Source: Saccharospirillum sp965652395
GTDB taxonomy: Bacteria; Pseudomonadota; Gammaproteobacteria; Pseudomonadales; Natronospirillaceae
Direction: 5' to 3'
Length of the DNA stretch: 64,000 nucleotides
Assembly: GCA_965652395.1 (NCBI GenBank)
Contig: CBFGUW010000020.1
Location: 22,171 to 86,170 of the forward strand
Under the pieces are notes generated by a model that had not been told where the DNA came from, did not search any database, and was given only the letters and a program-made list of their open reading frames with translations. A program made the translations under genes and the position numbers. Positions 43,853 to 52,889 of the stretch are shown here, piece by piece; position 1 is the first letter of the stretch, and every line of letters begins with the position of its first letter.

Positions 43853-44404
43853 TTAATCTCCCAGGGTTTGGATGGCTTCTACCGCTGCTTCAAAATAGTG
43901 TTCGTCGGCCAGGGTTTTGGCGCCCAACAGGGCGCCCTGGAGAAGCGCCAGTATCTGCCGGGCGCGGCGGGCGGCGAGGTCGGGGCTTTGGCCCGCTGCG
44001 GTCAACACCCTGGCCAGCCATTCCAGGTTCATGCGGTAAAACGCGGTGACGCAACTTTGAATCTCTTCCGGCAGGGATTCCTTTTCGGCGGCCAGCATCA
44101 TGCAAATCGACATGCGATTGCTCCCCTGCTGCATTTCCAACCGATAAATGCCTATATAGGCGGCCAGCCGATCGGATGCTTCGGAATGTGCTTCATCGAT
44201 GTCATCCAACGCTTGTGCGAAACGGTTTCGATAACGGCTGGCGACCGCCACCCCTAGATGGGCCTTGGTCGGGAAGTGATAGTGAACACTCGCACTCTTG
44301 ATGCCGATCTGGCCCGCAATTTCCCGAAAACTGAAGGAGCCGTAGCCGCCGGTTCGTATGGCTTCTTCGGCGCGGTCCAGTATGGCTTCCGCTGTTTTGT
44401 TCAT
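43853..44404 (-). CDS. TetR-family regulator
   Basis: 183 residues. The N-terminal HTH (GSFSFREIAGQIGIKSASVH, then YHFPTKAHLG) is followed by a TetR ligand domain. It is divergent from lpdA with 117 bp between the start codons. That spacer holds two near-identical 20-bp palindromic sites flanking a TTGACA promoter. It is upstream of the amidase with only four bases between them and so probably controls amidase, itself and lpdA. Confidence 0.9.
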   Translation of the reverse strand: MNKTAEAILDRAEEAIRTGGYGSFSFREIAGQIGIKSASVHYHFPTKAHLGVAVASRYRNRFAQALDDIDEAHSEASDRLAAYIGIYRLEMQQGSNRMSICMMLAAEKESLPEEIQSCVTAFYRMNLEWLARVLTAAGQSPDLAARRARQILALLQGALLGAKTLADEHYFEAAVEAIQTLGD

Positions 44405-44417
44405 GTGGCTCCCGTTT

Positions 44418-44437
44418 ACCTATCTACTGGAAGGTAG
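44418..44437. promoter_or_regulatory. TetR operator candidate 1
   Basis: ACCTATCTACTGGAAGGTAG, a partly palindromic 20-mer, is repeated at 44475-44494 on the opposite strand with only two differences at the centre. It sits 14 bases upstream of the TetR start codon. Confidence 0.7.
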
Positions 44438-44441
44438 TCTA

Positions 44442-44470
44442 TTGACAGCGTCAGTCTGTGTCACTATCGT
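44442..44470 (+). promoter_or_regulatory. lpdA promoter candidate
   Basis: TTGACA (44442-44447) and TATCGT (44465-44470) are separated by exactly 17 bp, giving a perfect -35 box and a fair -10. The box lies between the two candidate TetR operators and points towards lpdA. Confidence 0.6.
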
Positions 44471-44474
44471 AAAT

Positions 44475-44494
44475 CTACCTATCAGTAGATAGGT
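44475..44494. promoter_or_regulatory. TetR operator candidate 2
   Basis: ACCTATC-AGTA-GATAGGT (44477-44494) is a perfect 7-bp inverted repeat. The 20-mer 44475-44494 reads on the minus strand as ACCTATCTACTGATAGGTAG, matching operator 1 at 18 of 20 positions. It lies directly downstream of the -10 box, where binding would block lpdA transcription. Confidence 0.75.
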
Positions 44495-44521
44495 TTATTT
44501 TCAGCCTTGGAGGAAAACCTC

Positions 44522-45970
44522 ATGCCCAACCATTCGACTACTCAACTTGTTGTTCTGGGCAGCGGCCCGGGGGGATATTCCGCCGCTTTTCGCGCGGCCG
44601 ATCTGGGCATGGAGGTGACGCTGGTCGAGCAATACCCGACTCTGGGCGGCGTTTGCCTGAATGTCGGCTGCATTCCGTCAAAGGCGTTGCTGCATTTGGC
44701 TGGGGTGATCGAGGAGAACGAGGCGGTGTCATCCCAGGGAATTCAGTTCGGCAGCCCCACGCTGGACCTTCCCGGCATCCGGGCGTTCAAGAATGGCGCT
44801 GTCGACAAGCTGACCCAATCCGTCAAGGGGATGGCCGAGGGGCGTAAGGTTCGAGTGGTACAGGGTTATGGCATCTTTGCCGATGACCACACTCTGACCA
44901 TACAACAAGCAAACGGTACCGAAACCCGTCTGGAGTTTGAGCAGGCGATCATCGCTGCAGGCTCCCGCACTGTTCAACTGCCCTTTCTACCAGAGCAGGA
45001 TGCCCGTATTTGGGATTCTACCCGCGCGCAGGACATTCAGGACATCCCCAATCGGTTGCTGATCATCGGCGGTGGCATCATCGGTCTGGAAATGGCGACC
45101 GTTTACCGCGCCTTTGGCAGCCGGGTGACAATCGCGGAAACAGCCGATCAGTTGATTCCCGCTGCGGATAAAGACTTGGTGACCCTCTACAAACGTCACA
45201 ATCAAAACCGGTTTGATATTCGTCTTTCCACTCGGGTGGAGGCTGTTTCCTCACGAGAAGACGCGCTTTACGTGCGCATGACGGACAGCCGGGGGGACAG
45301 TGTTGTAGAGCCATACGACGCGGTATTGGTAGCTGTCGGGCGTCGGCCCAATGGCGACCGGATACAGGCGGAACGGGCCGGAATCGCGGTGGATGAGCGC
45401 GGGTTTATCTCGGTGAATGAACGCCAACAGACCAATAAGCCCCACATCTTCGCCATTGGCGACATCGTCGGTCAGCCGATGCTGGCCCACAAGGCCAGCC
45501 ACCAAGGCCATGTCGCCGCTGAAGTCGCGGCCGGTCACCCTGGGGTCTTTGCACCCAAGGTCATCCCGTCCATCGCCTATACCCATCCCGAAATCGCCTG
45601 GACCGGACTGACCGAGCGCGAAGCTCGCGCGCAGGGGCTGCAAGTGGCCACGGCGGCCTTTCCCTGGAGTGCCAGTGGTCGTGCCCTGTCGTCCGGTCAG
45701 ACCGTCGGTCGCACCAAGCTGATTTACGACCCCGATACCGACACACTTTTGGGGGCGGGCATTGTGGGTGCGAATGCGGGCGAGCTGATTGGTGAACTGT
45801 CCCTCGCCCTGGAGTTCGGCGCCAGCGTGGAAGACATCGCCCTGACCATTCATGCTCACCCCACCCTGCATGAAACCATTGGTCTGGCGGCAGAGTTGGC
45901 CGGTGGCACCATTACCGATCTGCCCAACCCCAAAGCCAGGAAAGGGCAACGAGCACCGGTTGCATCCTGA
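44522..45970 (+). CDS. lpdA: Dihydrolipoyl dehydrogenase
   Basis: 482 residues from the ATG at 44522 with ribosome site GGAGG (a TTG at 44507 overlaps that site and is not the start). FAD motif GSGPGG (13-18), redox-active disulfide GGVCLNVGCIPSK (Cys45, Cys50), NAD motif GGGIIGLEMA and C-terminal HAHPTLHET are all intact. It reoxidises lipoamide of a 2-oxoacid dehydrogenase or glycine-cleavage complex. No E1 or E2 genes are next to it, and it has its own TetR regulator. It could serve as an extra Lpd for a specific pathway. A small NAD-binding gene follows after 46 bp. Confidence 0.93.
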   Translation: MPNHSTTQLVVLGSGPGGYSAAFRAADLGMEVTLVEQYPTLGGVCLNVGCIPSKALLHLAGVIEENEAVSSQGIQFGSPTLDLPGIRAFKNGAVDKLTQSVKGMAEGRKVRVVQGYGIFADDHTLTIQQANGTETRLEFEQAIIAAGSRTVQLPFLPEQDARIWDSTRAQDIQDIPNRLLIIGGGIIGLEMATVYRAFGSRVTIAETADQLIPAADKDLVTLYKRHNQNRFDIRLSTRVEAVSSREDALYVRMTDSRGDSVVEPYDAVLVAVGRRPNGDRIQAERAGIAVDERGFISVNERQQTNKPHIFAIGDIVGQPMLAHKASHQGHVAAEVAAGHPGVFAPKVIPSIAYTHPEIAWTGLTEREARAQGLQVATAAFPWSASGRALSSGQTVGRTKLIYDPDTDTLLGAGIVGANAGELIGELSLALEFGASVEDIALTIHAHPTLHETIGLAAELAGGTITDLPNPKARKGQRAPVAS

Positions 45971-46016
45971 AGGATTGGCGCCATCTGAAAGACCTAGTGC
46001 CAACCAAGGAGCCACA

Positions 46017-46649
46017 ATGAGTACTCTCGTTATTGGAGCCAACGGTCAGATCGGCCGTTTGCTGGTCGACAAGCTGGTAAAACTGGGGGACCCGCCCAAA
46101 GCCCTGGTCCGCACCGAAGAACAGGCGGAGCATTTCGCCAAACTGGGCGCGACGCCGGTTATCGGGGATCTGGAAGGGGATTTTTCATCGGCTTTTACCG
46201 GCTGCAGCCAGGTGGTGTTTACCGCCGGGTCGGGCGGCAAAACAGGGGCCGACAAAACCATTCTGGTGGATATGTGGGGCGCCATGAAAGCCGTCGACAC
46301 CGCCTTGAACGCCGGTATTCAGCATTTTGTGATGGTCAGTTCCCGGGGTGCGGAAAATCCTGAACAGGGGCCGGATAAGATCAAACACTACACGGTATGC
46401 AAGAAAATCGCCGACGACTATCTGCTGCGCAGCGGTTTGGCTTATACCATCCTGCGACCGGGGAGGCTCACCAATGACCCCGCCACCGGCCGGTTTGCCT
46501 CGCAATGGCCGGCCGACCCGGATGACCAGTGGATTCCCCGGGAAGATGTCGCCGACACCATCCTTTATTGCCTGAACGAGCCCTGGACCATCGGCAAGAT
46601 CTTCCCCCTCTTTCACGGCGACAAGCCACTTGAGGAAGCCTTGGATTAA
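46017..46649 (+). CDS. NAD(P)-binding protein (atypical SDR, YwnB/HIM1-like)
   Basis: 210 residues from the ATG at 46017 with ribosome site AAGGAG. The N-terminal TLVIGANGQIGRLL is the glycine-rich NAD(P) site of atypical SDR5-type proteins. FVMVSSRGA and HYTVCKKIADDYL give the usual Ser and Y-x-x-x-K (Tyr-Thr-Val-Cys-Lys). Proteins of this type act as small reductases or redox sensors; the substrate is unknown. It lies 46 bp after lpdA on the same strand, probably in one operon. Confidence 0.85.
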   Translation: MSTLVIGANGQIGRLLVDKLVKLGDPPKALVRTEEQAEHFAKLGATPVIGDLEGDFSSAFTGCSQVVFTAGSGGKTGADKTILVDMWGAMKAVDTALNAGIQHFVMVSSRGAENPEQGPDKIKHYTVCKKIADDYLLRSGLAYTILRPGRLTNDPATGRFASQWPADPDDQWIPREDVADTILYCLNEPWTIGKIFPLFHGDKPLEEALD

Positions 46650-46653
46650 GGGT

Positions 46654-47457
46654 TCAGTGCTTGGGCTCGGAGAGCCGGTCCAACCTCAGACGCTCTCGCT
46701 GATCGAACAACCGGCGGCTGGTCACCATCACCGCAAGCAGGGTGCCGAACCCGGTGCCAACGGTGATGGTGAACATGATCAGGATTTGGTATTTCACGGC
46801 CAGAGTCGGCGGGCTGCCCGCAAGAATCTGACCGGTCATCATGCCAGGCAGGCTGACTATCCCGGCGGCGGCCATGGCGTTGATGGACGGAATCATTCCC
46901 GCGCGCGCGGCTTCCCGCCGTAAATCGCCTACCGCCTCTTGCCAGCGTTGCCCCAACATCAGACGGGCCTCGATGACCTGACGCTGGCGCCAGACCCCGT
47001 CCGTTAACCGGTCCAGGCCGATGGCCACACCGGTCATCGTATTGCCCAACATCATACCCAGCAGCGGGATGGCGTACTGGGGGCGGTACCAGGGGTCCGG
47101 GCCGATAATCACCGTCAATGTCAGCACCGTAACGGTAAAGGACGAGACGAACATGGAGGCGATGCCGATGCCAAAGGCCCACCCCTGCTTTAAGCGTCGA
47201 CTCTGACGCGCCATCACCTCGCGGCCGGCGACAGCCAGCATGACCAAGGCCAACAACAGCATCCAAATAAAAGACCCCAGGTTGAACAGTGCTTCCAACA
47301 CCAAACCGATCAATGACAGTTGCACAGCGGTACGCACCGCGCCAATCAGGATCGAGCGCCCGACACCCAGTCGGGCGACGAAAGAGACAGCCGCCAGGGC
47401 GACCACAAGCACGGCGGCCAATCCCAATTGCCATTCGCTCAGTTCGATGACCGGCAC
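46654..47457 (-). CDS. fetB: Iron export ABC permease FetB (UPF0014)
   Basis: 267 residues with seven hydrophobic segments. The family blocks GAVRTAVQLSLIGLVLEALF, PLLGMMLGNTMTGVAIGLDR and the amphipathic EARLMLGQRWQEAV are all found in FetB. With FetA it forms an ABC exporter reported to lower intracellular iron under peroxide stress. It overlaps the upstream fetA gene by 19 bases. Confidence 0.9.
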   Translation of the reverse strand: MPVIELSEWQLGLAAVLVVALAAVSFVARLGVGRSILIGAVRTAVQLSLIGLVLEALFNLGSFIWMLLLALVMLAVAGREVMARQSRRLKQGWAFGIGIASMFVSSFTVTVLTLTVIIGPDPWYRPQYAIPLLGMMLGNTMTGVAIGLDRLTDGVWRQRQVIEARLMLGQRWQEAVGDLRREAARAGMIPSINAMAAAGIVSLPGMMTGQILAGSPPTLAVKYQILIMFTITVGTGFGTLLAVMVTSRRLFDQRERLRLDRLSEPKH

Positions 47458-48050
47458 GGCACCTCCTTAAGAGTCGAGCCTTCGATTACACAGTGACGAT
47501 CAGCCACCCGCGCTATCTGATCCTCGTCATGGGCGACCCATATCACCGGCAGGCCATCGGACCGAATGCGTGCCAGCAGCCATTGTTCAGTCAATTGGCG
47601 GGAGCGGCCGTCCAGATTGGCCGTGGGTTCATCCAGCAACAGCGCACGGGGTGACTGCCTGAGCGCCCGCCACAATGCCAGGCGCTGCTTTTCGCCAGTG
47701 GACAGCCGGGAGATTTCCCAGGACAGGGGATTATCGGAAAAACCCAATTCACGCCAACCTTCGTCATCGCCTTCCGGCAAGTGCTCCCCAACCGTGTCGT
47801 ACCACCATTGGCTTTCGGCTGGCACCATCATCACCTGGCGCCGCCACTGACTGGCGGGCATCTCAGACTGGTGATCGTCATTCAGGCTGATCCTTCCTTC
47901 ATGAGGATCCAAATCGGCAAGAGCCCGGAGCAAACGAGTTTTACCTGAGCCCGAAGGACCGGACAAACAGACCACCTGACCGGCTTCCACCGTCAGATTG
48001 AGATCATGCAAGAGCCCCACGGAGACGTGAGAGAGGTGCAACATGGGCAT
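47439..48050 (-). CDS. fetA: Iron export ABC ATPase FetA
   Basis: 203 residues with Walker A GPSGSGKT (31-38), the atypical signature LSTGEKQ and Walker B LLLDEPTANLD. It is short for an ABC ATPase, as FetA proteins are. It is in an operon with fetB (19-bp overlap), separated by 60 bp from the hypothetical gene upstream on the same strand. Confidence 0.9.
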   Translation of the reverse strand: MPMLHLSHVSVGLLHDLNLTVEAGQVVCLSGPSGSGKTRLLRALADLDPHEGRISLNDDHQSEMPASQWRRQVMMVPAESQWWYDTVGEHLPEGDDEGWRELGFSDNPLSWEISRLSTGEKQRLALWRALRQSPRALLLDEPTANLDGRSRQLTEQWLLARIRSDGLPVIWVAHDEDQIARVADRHCVIEGSTLKEVPCRSSN

Positions 48051-48110
48051 TCACGACTGGACCACATTTATCCAAACAGTGATCCAGAACGAAAGGAAGG
48101 TCAAGAAGGC

Positions 48111-48734
48111 TCAGTCACCGCCATCGGTGGCGGGCATCATGGAAGGCAGGGGCGCCTCGCGCTGATCCGCCTGATGGATAAGAACCTTAAGCAAACTGTA
48201 CCAATGCCGGGCATCGTGATCGGCTTGGGCATGGCTGGCGCCGCCCCGGCGGGTGACATAGTCCAACAGGGTCAGGGTGTGCTGGGGGCGTGCAGGATCG
48301 TTGAGGATAAGCCGCAGGTCCAGACGCTGAACACGGTCTTCGCCGAGATCGGCCAGGTGGGCCGATACCGCTCCCAATTGCGGCAAACGCCCCAAAGTGG
48401 GTTTGGCAATAGCCTGGCTGCGGCGGGTCTTGGCAATCGTTCGACCGTTTTCCACGATTTCGCAAGCCAGTAGATCCTGATAATCCAGCGTACGGACGGC
48501 CGGAATACCGCCAAGGGTATAAGACAGGCGCAGTTTTTTGCGATGACGGTCGAAAGCCAGACCAGTCACTCCATCGGCTGAATAGAGAGTTTGTGTGGGC
48601 GTGAAATCCCGTCCCTGAAGGGGGTTTCGAGGCGCTTTTCTTGAGCTGAGACGAATCCCACGCAGATTCGCTGCAATCAACCCATACAGAAGCAGCAAGC
48701 CAAAACCCATCACTAGGTATGAAGCCAAATCCAT
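48111..48734 (-). CDS. Membrane-anchored protein of unknown function
   Basis: 207 residues. One N-terminal membrane helix (YLVMGFGLLLLYGLIAANLR) is followed by a soluble domain of mostly beta-strand pattern (TGLAFDRHRKKLRLSYTLGG, CEIVENGRTIAKTRRSQAIA). I do not recognise it. It precedes fetA on the same strand with 60 bp between them. Conservation of this neighbourhood would be worth checking for a role in metal stress. Confidence 0.6.
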   Translation of the reverse strand: MDLASYLVMGFGLLLLYGLIAANLRGIRLSSRKAPRNPLQGRDFTPTQTLYSADGVTGLAFDRHRKKLRLSYTLGGIPAVRTLDYQDLLACEIVENGRTIAKTRRSQAIAKPTLGRLPQLGAVSAHLADLGEDRVQRLDLRLILNDPARPQHTLTLLDYVTRRGGASHAQADHDARHWYSLLKVLIHQADQREAPLPSMMPATDGGD

Positions 48735-48910
48735 TATCAGATTCTCTATTTTATTTTTGTGCTGAACGTCACATCTTTATAGAGGTAGGCGCGAATGTCA
48801 AAGGTTGGTCGTTTGAGAGGTAATTAGGTATTTATACCCAGGTGAATACCAGGTATTTTCGGAAACAATTAGTCTCGTTTCCGCAATCCAGCTCATGAAA
48901 TGAGCCAACA

Positions 48911-48947
48911 AAAAAGCCCCCGGGCCTTACGGCACCGGGGGCTTTTT
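48911..48947. terminator. Strong bidirectional intrinsic terminator
   Basis: AAAAAGCCCCCGG and CCGGGGGCTTTTT are perfect 13-bp arms around an 11-nt loop. Both strands have A/T runs. It lies 10 bp after the tRNA-Ser on the minus strand and will end its transcript. Confidence 0.85.
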
Positions 48948-48956
48948 CAGAAATGC

Positions 48957-49044
48957 TGGCGGTGAGGGAGGGATTCGAACCCTCGATACGTTTCCGTATA
49001 CACACTTTCCAGGCGTGCGCCTTCGACCACTCGGCCACCTCACC
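48957..49044 (-). tRNA. tRNA-Ser (anticodon GGA)
   Basis: On the minus strand the 88-nt gene opens with GGTGAGG and closes with CCTCACC, discriminator G and encoded CCA. The anticodon loop is CTGGAAA (anticodon GGA). A long variable arm (GTGTATACGGAAACGTAT) and the T-arm GGTTCGAATCC are present. It reads serine codons UCC and UCU. Confidence 0.96.
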
Positions 49045-49168
49045 AGATTGTTCGCTGCGCATGCTGTGATGCGCAACGGCGGCGAACTTTATAGGATACG
49101 GATGCCCATTGCAAGTTTTTGATATAAAACAATCAGTTAGGCACTTTAATGTCTATCAATTCAAGGCC

Positions 49169-49741
49169 TTACAACCGGGAAACGTAATCGGCCGGGTTCA
49201 GCTCCGGCAAGGGTTTGTCCTCGCCGGCCGGGGTGCCCAGATAGATGAAGCCGACGATCACGTCGTCAGTTTCCAGCCCCAGCTTGGCTTTCAGGCTTGG
49301 GCTGTAGGCGGCGGTGCCGGTGCGCCACACCGCGCCCAACCCTATGGCGTGCGCGGCGTTGACCAGGTTGGTGCAGGCGGCTCCTGTCGCCAGAATCTGC
49401 TCGATGGGGGGTACTTTCGGGTGGTCGACAATCTTGGCCCAAGCGATCAGTACCAAAGGCGCTCTCAGCGGCGCATTCAGCAACTTGGTCAGTTGCTTCT
49501 CATCGATATCGGGGTGCTCGGTCTGCACGCAATGCGCCATCCACTCCCCCAGTTGGGTTCGTTTGTCATCACTCACTTCGATAAAACGCCAGGGCCTGAG
49601 CCAGGCATGGTCGGGTGCGCGAAAGGCCGCTTTGTAGAGTTCGGTCAGTTGCTCACGGCTGGGGCCGGGCTCGGTGAGGCGTGGGTGGGAGACCCGGGTT
49701 TGAATGTTGGTCAGTGTTTCTGCGTTCGAATGTTGGGGCAT
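49169..49741 (-). CDS. Nitroreductase family protein (YdjA-like)
   Basis: 190 residues, close to the short YdjA type. The FMN-binding N-terminus (SHPRLTEPGPSREQLTELYK, AAFRAPDHAWLRPWRFIEV), the central ILATGAACTNLVNAAHAIGL and GFIYLGTPAGE are typical. It is an FMN-dependent NAD(P)H oxidoreductase, substrate unknown, probably a homodimer in the cytoplasm. It is divergent from the adenylate cyclase gene. Confidence 0.88.
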   Translation of the reverse strand: MPQHSNAETLTNIQTRVSHPRLTEPGPSREQLTELYKAAFRAPDHAWLRPWRFIEVSDDKRTQLGEWMAHCVQTEHPDIDEKQLTKLLNAPLRAPLVLIAWAKIVDHPKVPPIEQILATGAACTNLVNAAHAIGLGAVWRTGTAAYSPSLKAKLGLETDDVIVGFIYLGTPAGEDKPLPELNPADYVSRL

Positions 49742-49830
49742 GGTTCACTCAGTGATTTCGCCATCGGAATCGGTTATGGTAGCCCGTCTGGCTTATTTAA
49801 AAAGTGCGAATATTTCAGGAACTTCCCTCA

Positions 49831-51267
49831 ATGAGTAAGCGGCCTGTCGCCCAAAAGAAGAAAAAACCGACCAAACCGCCTGTAACACCCGATTTGGACC
49901 TATACGACGACTTCACGGTATTGCCGCTTTCGGCTGAGTTTAACTCCCGCTCGCTTATTTATCTAACACTGGCCGGTACATTGGTCAGCATTCTTTATAC
50001 CGGTCAGATTTCCAATCTGTTCACCATCATCGTCGGCTTTTGTCTGCTTTACCCGACTCTGATCCGTTTCTTGAGCATGCCGCTGCGTCAGAACTATCCG
50101 AAGCAGGTTGGCTACACCCTGATGCTGTTCGACGCCTTCTTTATAGGCGCCATTCTGGTCGCCATGGGGTCACCCCTGGTGCCGACCATGTTGCTGCTGA
50201 TCATGGCGAACGCCAGCTTCATCTGCGTGGGGCGCACGTCTTCTTACCTACTATGTCTGCTATTCGTGATTCTGGGTGGCAGTGTAATGTATGCCATCGA
50301 ACCCGTGGCCTATCTGACCACCTCCAACACCCTGACGAATGTCATCGCAGGTCTGGGGGCGGGGCTCCATGTGGGCACCAACGCCTACTACACAGCCCAG
50401 CAGGCCCGATACCTTAAAACGACCCGGCAGGAATTGCATAACCAAAGCCATAAGTACCGGGCTTTGTCCCAGAAGCTCTCGAAGTACTTATCGCCTCAGG
50501 TTTGGGAAACCATCTTCCGCGGCAAGCGTGATGTAAAGCTGGAAACCCAGCGCAAGCGACTGGTGATCTTCTTCTCGGACATCAAGGGTTTTTCGGAAAT
50601 CTCCGAGATGATGGAAGCGGAAGCCCTGACCGAGCTCATCAACACCTACCTGACCGAAATGAGCCGGGTGGTGATGAAATATGGCGGCACCATCGACAAA
50701 TTCATTGGTGACGCCATCATGGTGTTTTTCGGTGATCCGGAATCCAAAGGCGCCCGGCAGGACACCCTGGCCTGCGTGTCCATGGCGATCGAAATGCGTA
50801 AAGTCATGCGGATATTACGCCAGCGCTGGCGGGCCCAGGGCATCCAGCATCCGTTGGAAATTCGCATGGGCGTCAATTCCGGCTACTGCACGGTGGGGAA
50901 CTTCGGCGCTGAAACCCGAATGGATTACACCATTCTCGGCAAAGAGGTAAACCTGGCCTCGCGTCTGGAATCTTCGGCGGAGCCGGGCGAAATTCTGGTG
51001 TCTTACGAGGTCTATGCCCAGATCAAAGACAAGATTCTGTGCCGGGAAAAAGGCCATATCAATGCCAAGGGTTTCTCACGGCCGGTTCCGATCTATCAAG
51101 TGGTGGACTTCCGCAAAGACCTGGGCGCCAAGCACAGCTTCACCGAGTTGGAGCTGGAAGGATTCACCCTGTCCCTGGATATGGAAAAGGTTCGTAATTA
51201 CGATAAAGATCGCATCATGGACGCCTTGGAGAAGGTGAAGAACTCGCTCAACAACACCAGCCCCTGA
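49831..51267 (+). CDS. Class III adenylate/guanylate cyclase with MASE2-type sensor
   Basis: 478 residues from the ATG at 49831 (a GTG at 49804 is possible). A short basic N-terminus is followed by about six membrane helices (residues 38-190) that include LMLFDAFFIGAILVAMG, typical of MASE2. After a coiled segment comes a class III cyclase domain (about 240-420) with both metal aspartates (FFSDIKGFSEIS and FIGDAIMVFFGDPES) and the transition-state region NLASRLES. It is likely to make cAMP in response to a membrane signal. A cNMP-binding protein is encoded 3.6 kb further on. Confidence 0.9.
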   Translation: MSKRPVAQKKKKPTKPPVTPDLDLYDDFTVLPLSAEFNSRSLIYLTLAGTLVSILYTGQISNLFTIIVGFCLLYPTLIRFLSMPLRQNYPKQVGYTLMLFDAFFIGAILVAMGSPLVPTMLLLIMANASFICVGRTSSYLLCLLFVILGGSVMYAIEPVAYLTTSNTLTNVIAGLGAGLHVGTNAYYTAQQARYLKTTRQELHNQSHKYRALSQKLSKYLSPQVWETIFRGKRDVKLETQRKRLVIFFSDIKGFSEISEMMEAEALTELINTYLTEMSRVVMKYGGTIDKFIGDAIMVFFGDPESKGARQDTLACVSMAIEMRKVMRILRQRWRAQGIQHPLEIRMGVNSGYCTVGNFGAETRMDYTILGKEVNLASRLESSAEPGEILVSYEVYAQIKDKILCREKGHINAKGFSRPVPIYQVVDFRKDLGAKHSFTELELEGFTLSLDMEKVRNYDKDRIMDALEKVKNSLNNTSP

Positions 51268-51271
51268 AACG

Positions 51272-52099
51272 CTACTGACGTGCCAGACGCCGGTTATCAG
51301 CCTGAAATTGCGGGTCGTTGCTGCGGTAGGGGTTAATGTCCAGCCCGCCACGACGCACATAACGCGCATAAACCGTCAGGCGCTCCGCCCCACACACCCT
51401 CATCACATCCTGAAACACCCGTTCAACGCACTGCTCATGGAACTCGTTGTGCTGGCGAAACGAGATCAGGTATTTCAACAACGCCGCCTGGTCTATTCTC
51501 GGGCCACTGTAGTCGATGACGATACTGCCCCAGTCCGGTTGGCCGGTCACCAGGCAGTTGGATTTCAGCAGATGGCTGTGAAGCGTTTCCGTCACTCTTT
51601 CATCAGGCGAGCACGCCAATAACGATGGGTCTGTCTCGTAGCAATCGGTTTCGATATCGAGTTCATCGATGCAGTGCCCGGGGAGCGTGGCGATGTCCGC
51701 ACTGCTGCCCATCTGGCTCAGTGGCACCAGGGTGACACGGACCTCAGCGCCTGCGGCTTTCGAGAGGTCATTCGCCATTCGCTCGGCCGCTTCGCGCACG
51801 CTGCCCAGTTTGGTTTGGTTGAAAGAGTTCAGGTAAAGCTTGAACGACTTGGATTCGATCAGCCTTGGCGAGTCCGCCGGGATAAAAAACTCACCCATCG
51901 CTACCACCGGCTTACCCTTGGGGTTCAACCAGCTCAGCTCATAGGCATTCCAAATGTCAACGCCGCGAAAGGGCAAATCGCCTTGAATGCCTATTTCCGC
52001 CCGCTTGCCAGCCCGATCAATCGGGAACAGCAGGGTGGGGTCGTATTCGGCGATGTAAGCACTGGTTTTGCCCAGTGGTGAGTGTTCCGGAGTGGACAT
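51272..52099 (-). CDS. queF: NADPH-dependent 7-cyano-7-deazaguanine reductase QueF
   Basis: 275 residues, the long two-domain type found in gammaproteobacteria. The NADPH-binding motif ESKSFKLYLNSFNQTK lies around residues 82-97 and the catalytic Cys182 in LLKSNCLVTGQPDWGS. QueF reduces preQ0 to preQ1 for queuosine in tRNA. It is convergent with the cyclase gene (4-bp gap) and precedes yadH on the same strand. Confidence 0.96.
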   Translation of the reverse strand: MSTPEHSPLGKTSAYIAEYDPTLLFPIDRAGKRAEIGIQGDLPFRGVDIWNAYELSWLNPKGKPVVAMGEFFIPADSPRLIESKSFKLYLNSFNQTKLGSVREAAERMANDLSKAAGAEVRVTLVPLSQMGSSADIATLPGHCIDELDIETDCYETDPSLLACSPDERVTETLHSHLLKSNCLVTGQPDWGSIVIDYSGPRIDQAALLKYLISFRQHNEFHEQCVERVFQDVMRVCGAERLTVYARYVRRGGLDINPYRSNDPQFQADNRRLARQ

Positions 52100-52118
52100 G
52101 GCACCCTCATTCGATCAG

Positions 52119-52889
52119 TTAGCTGCGCAGGCCGCGCCCGACGTGAAGCAGGTACAGCGCCCAACCCATCAGGACGCCCATAAAGAGAAATAACATAGCA
52201 TAGGCCACCAGAATCGGGATGTCAGAAATCCCGAGAATGCCGTACCGGAAGGTGTTCACCATATACAGAATGGGGTTCAGTTTGCTGACCCATTGCCAGA
52301 AATCGGGCAACATCGATACCGAATAGAATACCCCGCCAAGATAGGTCAGGGGCGTCAAAATGAAGGTCGGCACGATGGTTACATCATCGAACTTGGTGGC
52401 GAAAATCGCGTTGATCAGTCCCGCCGTGGCGAACACGATGGCGGTCATCAAAATCACGCTGACGGTCACCCAAAGATTATGCACCTGCAAATCGGTAAAC
52501 CACAGACTTAACAGCGTCACGATCAGACCACACGCCAACCCGCGCGCCACGCCACCGATAACAAAGCCCATCATGATCACCCAATTGGGCACCGGTGCGA
52601 CCAGAAGCTCCTCGATGGACTTCTGAAACTTATTGGAAAAGAAGCTGGAGCTGACATTGCCATAACTGTTGGTGATCACACTCATCATGATCAGGCCGGG
52701 CACAATGAACTGCATATAGTCGAAGCCGTCCATGGAGCCGACCCGGCTGCCAATCAGGTTCCCGAAGATGATGAAGTACAACACCATGGTGATCGCCGGA
52801 GGCAACAGCGTTTGCATCCAAATGCGGGTAAAGCGCCGTACTTCTTTATAAACGATGGCGGAAAAGGCAACCCAATAGGGATGATTCAC
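52119..52889 (-). CDS. yadH: ABC-2 type transporter permease YadH
   Basis: 256 residues with six hydrophobic segments, beginning VAFSAIVYKEVRRFTRIWMQ. The ABC-2 pattern (FIIFGNLIGSRVGSMDGFDY, FVIGGVARGLACGLIVTLLS) matches the YadH/NodJ group. It partners the ATPase encoded just upstream, overlapping by four bases. It is a probable exporter of a hydrophobic compound, substrate unknown. Confidence 0.9.
   Translation of the reverse strand: MNHPYWVAFSAIVYKEVRRFTRIWMQTLLPPAITMVLYFIIFGNLIGSRVGSMDGFDYMQFIVPGLIMMSVITNSYGNVSSSFFSNKFQKSIEELLVAPVPNWVIMMGFVIGGVARGLACGLIVTLLSLWFTDLQVHNLWVTVSVILMTAIVFATAGLINAIFATKFDDVTIVPTFILTPLTYLGGVFYSVSMLPDFWQWVSKLNPILYMVNTFRYGILGISDIPILVAYAMLFLFMGVLMGWALYLLHVGRGLRS

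Noticed and set aside
48832..49062. Open frame across the tRNA-Ser gene
   Set aside because: It covers a canonical tRNA and its terminator.
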